This document shows positions 6,720 through 15,470 of a stretch of 64,000 nucleotides of DNA, piece after piece. This DNA is from Pseudomonas sp. CFBP 13711 (GTDB taxonomy: Bacteria > Pseudomonadota > Gammaproteobacteria > Pseudomonadales > Pseudomonadaceae), in contig NZ_JACYVI010000013.1 in the NCBI RefSeq assembly GCF_014842265.1, positions 1-64,000 on the forward strand, in the 5' to 3' direction. A program made the position numbers and the translations under genes. Within the stretch, counting starts at the first letter, position 1. Every line of letters starts with the position of its first letter. The notes beneath the pieces were generated by a model. It saw only the letters and a list, made by a program, of their open reading frames with translations, did not search any database and was not told where the DNA came from.

Positions 6720-7841
6720 ATGATCAACGTCACCAAGACTTACCTGGGCGATATCGACAAGTTCAAGGGCTACGTCGAGGGCATTTATGCGCGCGGCTGG
6801 CTGACCAACCACGGGCCGCTGGTGTGCGAGCTCGAACAACGCCTGAAAGACTACCTGGGCGTCAAGCACGTCATTCTGACCAACAACGGCACCCTCGCCC
6901 TGCAGGTCGCCTATCGCGCACTGGGCCTGAGCGGCAGCGCAGTGACCACGCCGTTCAGCTTTGTCGCCACCAGCAGTTCGCTGCAGTGGGAAGGCATTCG
7001 CCCGATCTTCGCCGACATCGACGCGCAGACCTGGAACATTTCCCCCGACCACATCGAGAGCCGCATCGTCTCCGACACCACCGCCATTGTCGGCACCCAC
7101 GTCTTCGGCAACCCGTGCGCCGTTGAACGCATCGAAGAAATCGCCCGTCGGCGCAATCTGAAAGTCGTGTACGACGGCGCCCATGCCTTCGCCGTGCGTC
7201 ACGCCGGCCAGTCGGTGCTCAACTGGGGCGACGTCAGCACACTGAGTTTTCACGCCACCAAGCTGTTTCACACCATCGAAGGCGGCGCGATTATCACCAA
7301 CGATGACGAAACAGCGCGCCGGGTTCACCTGCTGTGCAACTTCGGCATCGTTGACGTCGACAAGATCGACGGCATCGGCATCAACGCCAAGCTCAACGAA
7401 TTCTCCGCCGCGATGGGCCTGTGCATTCTCGACGACATCGAGAACATTCTTCAGGAACGCGCTGAAATCGCTGACCGCTACACCACCCGCCTGGGCGATT
7501 ACGTCGACCTGCAGCGGCCGGAAAGCAACAGCGAACTCAACCACAGCTATTACCCGATCGCCCTGCGCGACGAACAACAACTGCTGCGTTTGCGTTCGGC
7601 GCTGAACACCAACGGGATCAACCCGCGCCGCTACTTCTATCCGTCGCTGGACACCCTTGAATACCTGCAGCCGCAAGCGGCACAAACCGCCTCGCGTTCA
7701 CTGAGCGAGCGCGTGTTGTGCCTGCCGATTTACCCGGGCCTGCTGCGCGACGATCAGGACCGCGTCATTCAGACGGTGATCGCCGAAACCAGCACCGCCC
7801 ACTCGCCGTACCGTGTACCGTCCCTCGCGCAGGTCATGTAA
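6720..7841 (+). CDS. DegT/DnrJ/EryC1/StrS sugar aminotransferase
   Basis: A 373-residue PLP enzyme. The Schiff-base lysine is Lys181 in SFHATKLFHTIEGGA, the pattern typical of VioA/WecE/FdtB enzymes. GTLALQVAYRALGL binds PLP phosphate. It transfers an amino group to a nucleotide-linked keto-sugar, giving an amino-deoxy sugar for the repeat unit. No nucleotide-sugar synthase or dehydratase (rmlA/rmlB type) is in the window, so the keto-sugar must be made elsewhere. ATG 6720 follows GGAG by 6 nt; upstream in-frame ATGs (6708, 6612) lack a better ribosome-binding site. Confidence 0.9.
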   Translation: MINVTKTYLGDIDKFKGYVEGIYARGWLTNHGPLVCELEQRLKDYLGVKHVILTNNGTLALQVAYRALGLSGSAVTTPFSFVATSSSLQWEGIRPIFADIDAQTWNISPDHIESRIVSDTTAIVGTHVFGNPCAVERIEEIARRRNLKVVYDGAHAFAVRHAGQSVLNWGDVSTLSFHATKLFHTIEGGAIITNDDETARRVHLLCNFGIVDVDKIDGIGINAKLNEFSAAMGLCILDDIENILQERAEIADRYTTRLGDYVDLQRPESNSELNHSYYPIALRDEQQLLRLRSALNTNGINPRRYFYPSLDTLEYLQPQAAQTASRSLSERVLCLPIYPGLLRDDQDRVIQTVIAETSTAHSPYRVPSLAQVM

Positions 7842-7883
7842 CGCCATCGCGCCATTCACCTAGATTCGCCGGAAGGACTTTCG

Positions 7884-9398
7884 ATGCCAACCAAGCGCTC
7901 AGTCATACGCAACACTGCGTTGAGCTATGCAGGCCAGGCCTACACGCTGCTCGTGGGGATCCTGATCATGCCGTTCTACCTCGGCCACATGGGCGCCGAG
8001 GCATATGGGCTGATCGGGTTCTTCTCGGTGCTGCAAGCCTGGCTGCAATTGCTGGACGCAGGGTTGTCGCCGAGTCTGGTCAGGGCGGTGGCGCATCGAC
8101 AAGGAAGCGACGGACTGGACCGCTACACCGGTCGCCTGCTGCGTTCGTTCGAGATTATCTTCCTGCCACTGGCGGGTTTCTGCTGCGTGGCGATGTATGC
8201 CGGCAGCGAATGGATTGCCGTTCACTGGCTCAATGCCCAGGAGCTGTCGACGCAGACCGTGGTGCAGTGCATCGCGCTGATGGGCATTGTCATCGCTCTG
8301 CGCTTGTTTTCGACGCTCTATAAAAGCGGGATTCAAGGCCTTGAGCAGCATGCATGGCTGAACATCGCCAACGTGATTATCGCCACGCTGCGCTACTTCG
8401 GCGGGCTGCTGCTGGTGAGCACGATCTCCAACGACCCGGTGCACTTCTTCGAATTCCAGGCGCTGGTGGGCTTGATCGAAGCGTTGATCTTCGCCGCCCG
8501 TGCCTATCAGCAGATGCCGAGGCCGTCGCCGCTGACCGGTTTCGACTGGGATCTGGTCAAGCCGATCATCCCGTTCGCGGCCAGCATGTCCGGCACCGCG
8601 GTGCTGTGGATCGTGCTGACCCAGATCGACAAGGTGCTGCTGTCCGAGCTGCTGCCACTTAATGAATACGGTTATTTCTCGCTGGTGGCACTGATCACCA
8701 CCGGGATCATGATGCTCTCCAACCCGCTGGCGCAGACGTTACTGCCGCGCCTCACGGTGTTGATGGCCGAAGGGCGCCGGGATGACATGCATCAGCTGTA
8801 CCTGGCGGCCAACCGGTTTGTGTGCACGTTCCTGTTTCCCCTCGCGGCACTGATCGCGCTGCACGCCGACGAGATGGTGTTTGCCTGGTCGGGTGATCGC
8901 CCTGCCGCCGAGTGGAGCCGGACGATTCTGCCGTGGTACTCCCTGGGCAGCGCCATCATGGCGGTCAGCGCGTTCCAGTTTTATCTGCAATACGCCTACG
9001 GGCGCATGCACCTGCACGTCTGGTACAGCATTGTTTCGGCGCTGATCACGGTGCCGGTGATGTTTCTGGCGATTCGCGGCTATGGCGCTTACGGCGCGGC
9101 GATTGCCTGGTTCGTGTTACGGGTGGTGTCCTTCGCCATCTGGCCGGTCATCGTCCACCAGCGCCTGGCCCCGGGCATTCACAGCCAATGGCTGCGCGAC
9201 ATCATCCGCATCAGCGTGATGACCGGCGTCGGCCTGGCGATTACCGAGCCCTTGCTGCGCCTGATCGCCAATGATAACCGCATCAGCGTCTTTCTGGGTC
9301 TGGCCGTCTGCGGCCTGCTCACGCTGCTGATTGTGGCCGCCAGCTACAAGCCGCTGGTGATGAAGATTTCCGTTCTGTTCAGCAAACCCAGTGTTTAA
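7884..9398 (+). CDS. wzx: Wzx-type polysaccharide flippase
   Basis: A 504-residue integral membrane protein of the MOP/PST exporter superfamily with about 12-14 hydrophobic segments. The N-terminus (IRNTALSYAGQAYTLLVGILIMPFYLGHMG) is typical of flippases that move undecaprenyl-pyrophosphate-linked repeat units to the periplasmic face. GGAAGGA precedes ATG 7884. Its presence, with Wza/Wzb/Wzc, points to a Wzx/Wzy-dependent polymer, yet no Wzy is seen. Confidence 0.88.
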   Translation: MPTKRSVIRNTALSYAGQAYTLLVGILIMPFYLGHMGAEAYGLIGFFSVLQAWLQLLDAGLSPSLVRAVAHRQGSDGLDRYTGRLLRSFEIIFLPLAGFCCVAMYAGSEWIAVHWLNAQELSTQTVVQCIALMGIVIALRLFSTLYKSGIQGLEQHAWLNIANVIIATLRYFGGLLLVSTISNDPVHFFEFQALVGLIEALIFAARAYQQMPRPSPLTGFDWDLVKPIIPFAASMSGTAVLWIVLTQIDKVLLSELLPLNEYGYFSLVALITTGIMMLSNPLAQTLLPRLTVLMAEGRRDDMHQLYLAANRFVCTFLFPLAALIALHADEMVFAWSGDRPAAEWSRTILPWYSLGSAIMAVSAFQFYLQYAYGRMHLHVWYSIVSALITVPVMFLAIRGYGAYGAAIAWFVLRVVSFAIWPVIVHQRLAPGIHSQWLRDIIRISVMTGVGLAITEPLLRLIANDNRISVFLGLAVCGLLTLLIVAASYKPLVMKISVLFSKPSV

Positions 9399-9415
9399 CT
9401 CCGAGTACCCAAGCC

Positions 9416-10345
9416 ATGGATGCTATTAGCAATAAGACGAGCTCTTCGCCGTCCGCCGCGCCCTTGGTCAGCATCGTCTGTCCAGCCTACAACCAGGAAG
9501 CCTACGTCGCGCAGACGCTGGAAGGCTTTCTGATGCAGCAAACCACGTTCGCCTTCGAAATCCTGGTGAACGACGATGCCTCCACGGACGGCACCGCTCG
9601 CATCATTGCCGATTACGTCAAACGCTTCCCGACGCTGATCCGCCCCTTCTATCACGAGACGAATCAGTACTCGCAGAACAACCCGCCGGTGCCGGGCCTG
9701 TTCGGCGAAGCCCGGGGCCGCTACATCGCTTACTGCGAAGGCGACGATTACTGGACTGACCCGCGCAAGCTGCAGATCCAGGTGGATTTTCTCGAGAACA
9801 ACCCGGATTACGTGCTGACCTACCACGACGCGATCCCCTTCGACATCAGCGGCCAATACCCGATTCAACTGCAAGGCAAGCTGCGCGGGGATGCCACGGC
9901 GCTGGAGCTGCAGAAAGCGCGGCCGGTGTCGACGCTGACCACGGTGTTCCGCAACGTCTTCGATTCGTTGCCGCCCGAGCTGCGCGCCGCGCCGCTCAAC
10001 GATCTGGTCTGGTGGTCGCTGCTCGGTGCCTACGGCAAGGGCAAATTCATGGGTGAGGTCAAGCCGGCCATGTACCGGTTGCACCCAGGCGGCGTGTTTT
10101 CCATGCGCTCCAACAAACGCAAATTGCACATGGCGCTGCAGACCTCGGGCGCCCTGGCCAACTACTACAACCGGCTCGGTCATCAGGAACTCTATGAGCA
10201 TTTCCTGATGGAGCTGGTCGAGTACTCGCTGTCGGCGATCACCCCGAAACGCAAGATGCAGACGCTCCTGGCGGTCGGGCAGAACTTCAGCTCCAACATC
10301 AGCAAGAGACTGATGACGACCCTCAGCAAAGGTCATGTTCAATAA
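9416..10345 (+). CDS. Family 2 glycosyltransferase
   Basis: A 309-residue GT-A enzyme. The N-terminal fold reads SIVCPAYNQEAYV, followed by NDDASTDGTARII and the metal-binding segment YCEGDDYWTDP. It adds one sugar of the repeat unit to the lipid-linked acceptor on the cytoplasmic face. Donor and linkage cannot be read from sequence. Its 3' end overlaps the phosphatase start by 11 bp, so the two are translationally coupled. Confidence 0.88.
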   Translation: MDAISNKTSSSPSAAPLVSIVCPAYNQEAYVAQTLEGFLMQQTTFAFEILVNDDASTDGTARIIADYVKRFPTLIRPFYHETNQYSQNNPPVPGLFGEARGRYIAYCEGDDYWTDPRKLQIQVDFLENNPDYVLTYHDAIPFDISGQYPIQLQGKLRGDATALELQKARPVSTLTTVFRNVFDSLPPELRAAPLNDLVWWSLLGAYGKGKFMGEVKPAMYRLHPGGVFSMRSNKRKLHMALQTSGALANYYNRLGHQELYEHFLMELVEYSLSAITPKRKMQTLLAVGQNFSSNISKRLMTTLSKGHVQ

Positions 10346-10787
10346 CGTACTGGTGGTCTGCGTCGGCAATATCTGTCGCAGCCCCATGGCCGAAGCCCTG
10401 TTCCGACAACGCGTGCCGAACGCGCGCATCCAGATCTCGTCGGCCGGCACCCACGCCATGCTCAGCTCCACTATCGATCCGCTGGCCCAGGCCGTTCTGC
10501 AGGTCAACGGCGTCCTCGCCCACAAACATCGAAGCCGTCAGATCGATCGGCAGATGCTCCACGAAGCAGAGCTGATTCTGGTCATGGAGCATCGTCAGAC
10601 CCAGAGCGTCCTCAAGCTGGCCCCCGAGGTACGCGGCAAGACGTTTCTGATTGGCAAATGGCAACAAGCGCTGGAAATCGCCGATCCCTATCGGCGCCCG
10701 AAACTAGCCTTTGAACAGACCTACGAGCAGCTTTCGCGTTGTGTCGACGACTGGCTTCCTTATCTTCAGTCAGGAGATCCAAGATAA
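10335..10787 (+). CDS. wzb: Low-molecular-weight protein tyrosine phosphatase (Wzb type)
   Basis: A 150-residue phosphatase with the signature CVGNICRS (Cys9 to Arg15, CX5R) and the general-acid loop EIADPYRR. Such enzymes dephosphorylate the tyrosine-rich tail of the partner kinase Wzc, cycling it during polymer export. It overlaps the preceding glycosyltransferase by 11 bp, and its stop abuts the kinase start with no gap. Confidence 0.93.
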   Translation: MFNNVLVVCVGNICRSPMAEALFRQRVPNARIQISSAGTHAMLSSTIDPLAQAVLQVNGVLAHKHRSRQIDRQMLHEAELILVMEHRQTQSVLKLAPEVRGKTFLIGKWQQALEIADPYRRPKLAFEQTYEQLSRCVDDWLPYLQSGDPR

Positions 10788-13004
10788 ATGACCGCTATGA
10801 ACCGTACTTCTCTGGACGAGGTCCAGGACTCCCGGATCGATTTGGCGACTATCTTGCGCACACTTTTCGATCACAAAGGATTGATTGCGTCGATTGTCGG
10901 CATCTGCGTCCTGCTCGGCGCCACCTACGCCATTCTCGCCACGCCGATCTTCCAGGCCAACGCGATGATTCAGATCGAGCCGCGCAAAGTGGGCATCGAG
11001 GGCCGCACCGAAGTCTCCAGCAAGCCGCTGTCGGTTTCCCAGGCGACCACCGAAATCGAGCTGATCAAATCCCGCGCAGTGCTGGGCAAGGTCGTTGATG
11101 ATCTCAAGCTGTACATCGTGCAGAAGCCCAAATACATCCCGGGGCTGGGCAGCTACATGGCGCGTCGGTTCAAGCCGGAGCGTGAAGGCGCGCTGGCCGA
11201 TCCGATGTTCGGCCTGAACAGCTACGCCTGGGGCGGCGAGAAAATCGACATCTTCCAGCTGGAGGTGCCGGACGCGCTGCTGGGCAAAAAGATGACCATG
11301 GTGGCGGGCAAGCCTGGCACCTTCACCCTGTATGACGAAGACCGCAACAAACTGCTCAGCGGCCCAGTCGGTCAGACCGTCGAAGGCAGCGGCATCACCC
11401 TCCAGGTGGCTGCGCTCAATGCACGTCCGGGCACCGAGTTCACCGTCGTGCGTCAACGCACCCTGACCGCCGCGCTGGATTATCAGGACCGTCTGAAAAT
11501 CATGGAAGCGGGCAAGGATTCCGGGATCGTCTACCTGTCGATTCAGGACCCGGACCCGGCACTGGCCAAGCGCATCCTCAACGAAGTCAGCCGCCTGTAT
11601 GTGCGCCAGAACGTCGAGCGCAGTTCGGCTGAAGCCGCCCAGCGTCTGGAATTCCTGCGTTCGCAATTGCCTGCCGTGCGCAAGCAGCTGGAACAGTCGG
11701 AAATCGCGCTGAACAACTTCCAGATGGGCGCCAAGTCGGTTGACCTGAGCGTTGAAACCAAATCGGTTCTGGATCAGGTGGTCAAGCTGGAAGGCACCCT
11801 GTCGGACCTGAAAATGAAGCGCGTCGACGTCGAGCGTCTGTACACGCCGGAGCATCCGACCTACCGCGCCCTGATGACTCAGATCGGCCAGGTTGAATCC
11901 CAGAAAGCCGCGCTGCTGAAGAAGATCGAAGCCCTGCCGGCCACGCAACAAGAGTTGCTGCGTCTGAACCGTGACATGCAGGTCACCTCGCAGACCTACA
12001 CCCTGTTGCTGGACAAGAGCCAGGAGCAGGACATTCTGCGCGCCGGCAGCATCGGTAACGTCCGCATCATCGACAACGCCGACGCCAACGTCGAAGAGCC
12101 GGTCAAGCCGATGCGCAAAATCATCGTGCTGGTCGCCGCGCTGATCGGCCTGCTGCTGGCCGTTGCCACCGTGTTTGTACGCCAGGCGTTCTATCGCGGC
12201 GTGGACAACCCGGAAGTCATCGAAAACCTCGGCATGCCGGTGTACGCCTCGCTGCCGTATTCGCGACTGCAGGAGCGCATGGAAAAGGCCGCCCAGAGCC
12301 GTTCGGCGAGCAAGGAGCCACGCCTGCTGAGCGTCAGCGCGCCGACGGAGCTGGCGATCGAAGCGTTGCGCAGCCTGCGCACCAGCCTGCACTTCGCCAT
12401 GCTCGAAGCCCGCAACAACGTGCTGATGATTTCCAGCCCGACGCCGGGCGTGGGCAAGTCGTTCGTCTCCAGCAACCTGGCGGTGATCATTGCCCAGACC
12501 GGCAAACGCGTGTTGCTGATCGACGCCGACATGCGCAAAGGCTACCTGCACAAGATGTTCAACCTGACGCCCAAGCACGGTTTGTCGGACACCCTCGCTG
12601 CGCGTCTGGGCAGCAAGGAAGTCATCAACCACACCGAAGTGCGCAACCTGGATTTCATCTCCTGCGGTTACGCGGCGCCGAACCCGTCCGAGCTGTTGAT
12701 GCACGACAACTTCAATAAAATGATCAGCGAGCTGTCGCCGTTGTATGACCTAGTGATCATCGACACCCCGCCGATTCTGGCCGTGACCGATGCCACGCTG
12801 GTCGGCCGCCAGTCCGGCACCTGCCTGCTGGTGACCCGCTTCGGCCTGAGCACCGCCAAGGAAATCGAAGCGTGCAAACGCCGCCTGATGCACAACGGCA
12901 TTCTGATCAAGGGTGCGATCTTCAACGGTGTCCTGCGCAAGGCGTCCACCGCCGACTACGACTGCGCCGCTTACGGTTACGACTACACCACGGTCCGCAA
13001 GTAA
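10788..13004 (+). CDS. wzc: Polysaccharide co-polymerase / BY-kinase (Wzc type)
   Basis: A 738-residue inner-membrane protein. TM1 is at about 31-51 (Wzz domain), then a long periplasmic region with coiled-coil character, TM2 near 445-466, and a cytoplasmic kinase domain. Walker A is SPTPGVGKS (about 550-558), Walker A' is LLIDADMRKG and Walker B is LVIIDTPP. The C-terminal tail is tyrosine-rich (YDCAAYGYDYTT), the usual autophosphorylation cluster. It controls chain length and couples polymerisation to export through Wza. Wza is encoded about 10 kb downstream rather than adjacent. Confidence 0.95.
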   Translation: MTAMNRTSLDEVQDSRIDLATILRTLFDHKGLIASIVGICVLLGATYAILATPIFQANAMIQIEPRKVGIEGRTEVSSKPLSVSQATTEIELIKSRAVLGKVVDDLKLYIVQKPKYIPGLGSYMARRFKPEREGALADPMFGLNSYAWGGEKIDIFQLEVPDALLGKKMTMVAGKPGTFTLYDEDRNKLLSGPVGQTVEGSGITLQVAALNARPGTEFTVVRQRTLTAALDYQDRLKIMEAGKDSGIVYLSIQDPDPALAKRILNEVSRLYVRQNVERSSAEAAQRLEFLRSQLPAVRKQLEQSEIALNNFQMGAKSVDLSVETKSVLDQVVKLEGTLSDLKMKRVDVERLYTPEHPTYRALMTQIGQVESQKAALLKKIEALPATQQELLRLNRDMQVTSQTYTLLLDKSQEQDILRAGSIGNVRIIDNADANVEEPVKPMRKIIVLVAALIGLLLAVATVFVRQAFYRGVDNPEVIENLGMPVYASLPYSRLQERMEKAAQSRSASKEPRLLSVSAPTELAIEALRSLRTSLHFAMLEARNNVLMISSPTPGVGKSFVSSNLAVIIAQTGKRVLLIDADMRKGYLHKMFNLTPKHGLSDTLAARLGSKEVINHTEVRNLDFISCGYAAPNPSELLMHDNFNKMISELSPLYDLVIIDTPPILAVTDATLVGRQSGTCLLVTRFGLSTAKEIEACKRRLMHNGILIKGAIFNGVLRKASTADYDCAAYGYDYTTVRK

Positions 13005-13031
13005 ATCGACATGCACGCCAAGGAGACACAC

Positions 13032-13832
13032 ATGGCCAGGACCCTTGCAGTGATGCAGCCCTATCTGTTCCCGTACCTGGGTTACTTTCAGCTCATTGCT
13101 GCCGCAGACGTCTTCGTCCTGGGAGACGATCTGCAGTATGTTCGGTCCGGCTGGGTCAATCGCAACCGCATCCTGCACAACGACGAAGCGAAGCTGATCA
13201 GCTTTCCGTTGAAGAAAGACCGCTTTCAGTTGCAGATCAATCAGCGCCAACTGTGTGATCATTTCAGCGATGAAGCGCCGCGGCTGATCGATCTGCTGGC
13301 CGAGAGTTATCGAGAGGCGCCCTGTTTCGCGCAGGTCATGCCCTTGCTGGAGCGGTTGATCCGTTTCCCGCAGCAGAACATCGCGCTGTATGCCGAACAC
13401 GCAATCCGTGAAATCTGTGCTTATCTGCACATCGTGACGCCGATCCTGCGCAGCTCGGACCTGATATTGGGTAGCGCTGCGGACAAGCAGGAGCGCATTA
13501 TCCGCATCGCCCACACGTTCGAAGCCACGACGTTCATCACCCCGGAAGGCGGATCGGTCATCTATGACCGTGATCACTTCGCCCGCAACGGCTTGCTGGT
13601 GCGGTTCTTCCGGATGAACCCCGTGGTGTACCGGCAGTTCCGGCAACCTTTCGTCGCCAATCTGTCGATCATCGATGTGCTGATGTTCAACTGCGTCGAG
13701 CAGGTGCAGCAGATGTTGACCGAATACGGGCTGGACAAGAATCCACCCAGCGCCCGGCCAGGCATGATGCACGGGCTGGCGCAAAAACCTGACGTTGTCC
13801 TGACCGGGTCGCACCGGATCGCAGTGGAGTGA
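13032..13832 (+). CDS. WbqC family protein
   Basis: A 266-residue protein starting ARTLAVMQPYLFPYLGYFQLI, the diagnostic N-terminus of the WbqC family. That family is found in O-antigen and capsule clusters beside DegT aminotransferases. The segment GWVNRNRI is also typical. Its biochemical role is not settled; modification of an amino sugar is a common suggestion. ATG 13032 follows AGGAGA by about 5 nt; an in-frame ATG at 13011 lacks a ribosome-binding site. Confidence 0.88.
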   Translation: MARTLAVMQPYLFPYLGYFQLIAAADVFVLGDDLQYVRSGWVNRNRILHNDEAKLISFPLKKDRFQLQINQRQLCDHFSDEAPRLIDLLAESYREAPCFAQVMPLLERLIRFPQQNIALYAEHAIREICAYLHIVTPILRSSDLILGSAADKQERIIRIAHTFEATTFITPEGGSVIYDRDHFARNGLLVRFFRMNPVVYRQFRQPFVANLSIIDVLMFNCVEQVQQMLTEYGLDKNPPSARPGMMHGLAQKPDVVLTGSHRIAVE

Positions 13833-13837
13833 AGTGT

Positions 13838-14362
13838 ATGTCTGAAGTCGTCAATAGCGCCTGTGGCTCCGCGCGCTGGTACCTGATCCAGACCAAACCC
13901 CGCCAGGAAGCACGTGCGGCAGAGCACCTGCAACGTCAGCAGTTCGAGTGCTACCGCCCGGTCAAGCACGGCGAGAAAAAACGCGGCTCACGGGCACCGG
14001 CCGAAGAAGAGCTGTTCCCCGGTTACCTGTTCATCCACATGGACCAGGCCAGCGACAACTGGTACCCGATCCGCTCGACCCGAGGCGTGGCGCGCATCGT
14101 CACCTTCGGCGGCATGCCGGTTCCGGTGCAGGATGCGTTGATCGAGCAGATCCGTCAGCGTCTGCTGGCGCCGCCGGCCAGGGTCACCTTTCAAGAAGGG
14201 GAAACGGTGCGGATCACGGCCGAGGGCTTCAACGACGTCGAAGCGATCTTCCTCGCCGCCGACGGTGATGAGCGCGCGGTGATTCTGCTCAATCTGCTGC
14301 AACGTGAGCAGAAGGTCACCCTGCCGGTCAGCAGCCTGTCGCGGATGCAAGCGCAGGCGTGA
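13838..14362 (+). CDS. RfaH-type NusG paralogue, transcription antiterminator
   Basis: A 174-residue protein. The NGN domain covers residues 13-110 (RWYLIQTKPRQEARAAEHL and ELFPGYLFIH), then a short linker and a KOW-type C-terminal domain. GETVRITAEGFNDVEAIF and RAVILLNLLQREQKV closely recall the RfaH C-terminus, rather than NusG. RfaH-type factors load on RNA polymerase at ops DNA, exclude NusG and Rho, and couple ribosomes to transcription of long operons. Two ops-like elements lie in this operon's own leader. ATG 13838 follows GGAG (13826-13829). Being eighth in the operon, it would act as positive feedback after basal read-through. Confidence 0.88.
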   Translation: MSEVVNSACGSARWYLIQTKPRQEARAAEHLQRQQFECYRPVKHGEKKRGSRAPAEEELFPGYLFIHMDQASDNWYPIRSTRGVARIVTFGGMPVPVQDALIEQIRQRLLAPPARVTFQEGETVRITAEGFNDVEAIFLAADGDERAVILLNLLQREQKVTLPVSSLSRMQAQA

Positions 14363-14468
14363 GCCGTTAGCGTTTTCCGTACTGATCCACACATTCTGAC
14401 CCACACATCCTGAATCCCACGGGGCTGATGCTTTCAGCCTCTTGACCCCCCTTCGCCCGGAACTCGCC

Positions 14469-15470
14469 ATGACCCAGAAAACCACACTGGTGACGCTCAC
14501 CTATGGTGATCGTTTCAACTACCTGCACACGCTGGTCAGCCGCTCGCTGGAAAGCCCGCTGATCGATCGCGTGATCATCGTCAGCAACGCGTCCACCGCA
14601 CCGCTGGATAACCTGCGCCGCACCTGGCCGAATCAGGTCAGCGTGATCTACATGCACGAGAACACCGGTTCCGCGCGGGGCTATTCGGTGGGGATCCAGG
14701 CCGCACTGGATGCCGGGGCCGAACACATCTGGCTGATGGACGACGACAACGCGCCGACCATCAACGCCATCGCCACGCTGCATCAGGTGCTCGAAGAACG
14801 TAAACGCGTCGACGGCGAAGACAAGGCCGCCGTGCTGGGCTTTCGGCCCACCCATCAGGCGGACATCGCCGCCGGCGTGCCGAACCGCTTCGCCATTCAG
14901 CGCCGTTCGAGTTTCTTCGGTTTTCACATCGCACAGCTGCCCTACAAGATCTGGCGCCGGCTGCCGTGGGGCGCGCCGCAAAGCCCGCACCGCAAACTGC
15001 CGATGGTGCAATTGCCGTTCGCCACGTACGGCGGCCTGCTCGCCCACCGCAATCTGTATCGCCGCATCGGCCTGCCGCTGGACGCGTTGATGCTCTACGC
15101 CGACGACAGCGAATACACCTTTCGCATCACCGCCGGTGGTGGCCGGATCTTTCTGGTGCCGGACGCCTTGCTCGACGACCTGGAAAGCTCGTGGAACATC
15201 AAGGCACGCACCAACAACATCTACGAGAGCTTCCTGCTCGGTGGCTCGGACTTGCGCGCCTACTACGGCGCGCGCAATCAGGCCTGGTTCGACAAAAACA
15301 TCTGGGCCAATTCGTCGCTGCTGTACGGCCTCAACCGCTGGGTGTTCTTCCGCCTGCTGCGGCTGATCGCCAAGCGACGCGGTGCCGAGGAGCGCCTTGG
15401 CCTGATCGAACAAGCCATCCGTGACGGTGAGTCCGGGGTACTGGGTCTGAATCAGTCGTATCCACTATGA
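14469..15470 (+). CDS. Family 2 glycosyltransferase
   Basis: A 333-residue GT-A enzyme with VIIVSNAS in the N-terminal fold and an Asp-rich metal site LMDDDNAP. It is closest in look to rhamnosyl- or galactofuranosyl-type transferases, including the YADDSEYTFRI segment that often carries the catalytic acid. ATG 14469 is chosen over an upstream in-frame start. It ends in ATGA shared with the next gene. Confidence 0.85.
   Translation: MTQKTTLVTLTYGDRFNYLHTLVSRSLESPLIDRVIIVSNASTAPLDNLRRTWPNQVSVIYMHENTGSARGYSVGIQAALDAGAEHIWLMDDDNAPTINAIATLHQVLEERKRVDGEDKAAVLGFRPTHQADIAAGVPNRFAIQRRSSFFGFHIAQLPYKIWRRLPWGAPQSPHRKLPMVQLPFATYGGLLAHRNLYRRIGLPLDALMLYADDSEYTFRITAGGGRIFLVPDALLDDLESSWNIKARTNNIYESFLLGGSDLRAYYGARNQAWFDKNIWANSSLLYGLNRWVFFRLLRLIAKRRGAEERLGLIEQAIRDGESGVLGLNQSYPL

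Noticed and set aside
10770-12704. 644-codon open frame on the strand opposite wzc
   Set aside because: It mirrors the kinase gene, has no recognisable domain and is a codon-bias shadow typical of high-GC genomes. The same applies to the long frames at 30253-31881, 18189-19511 and 21831-23369.
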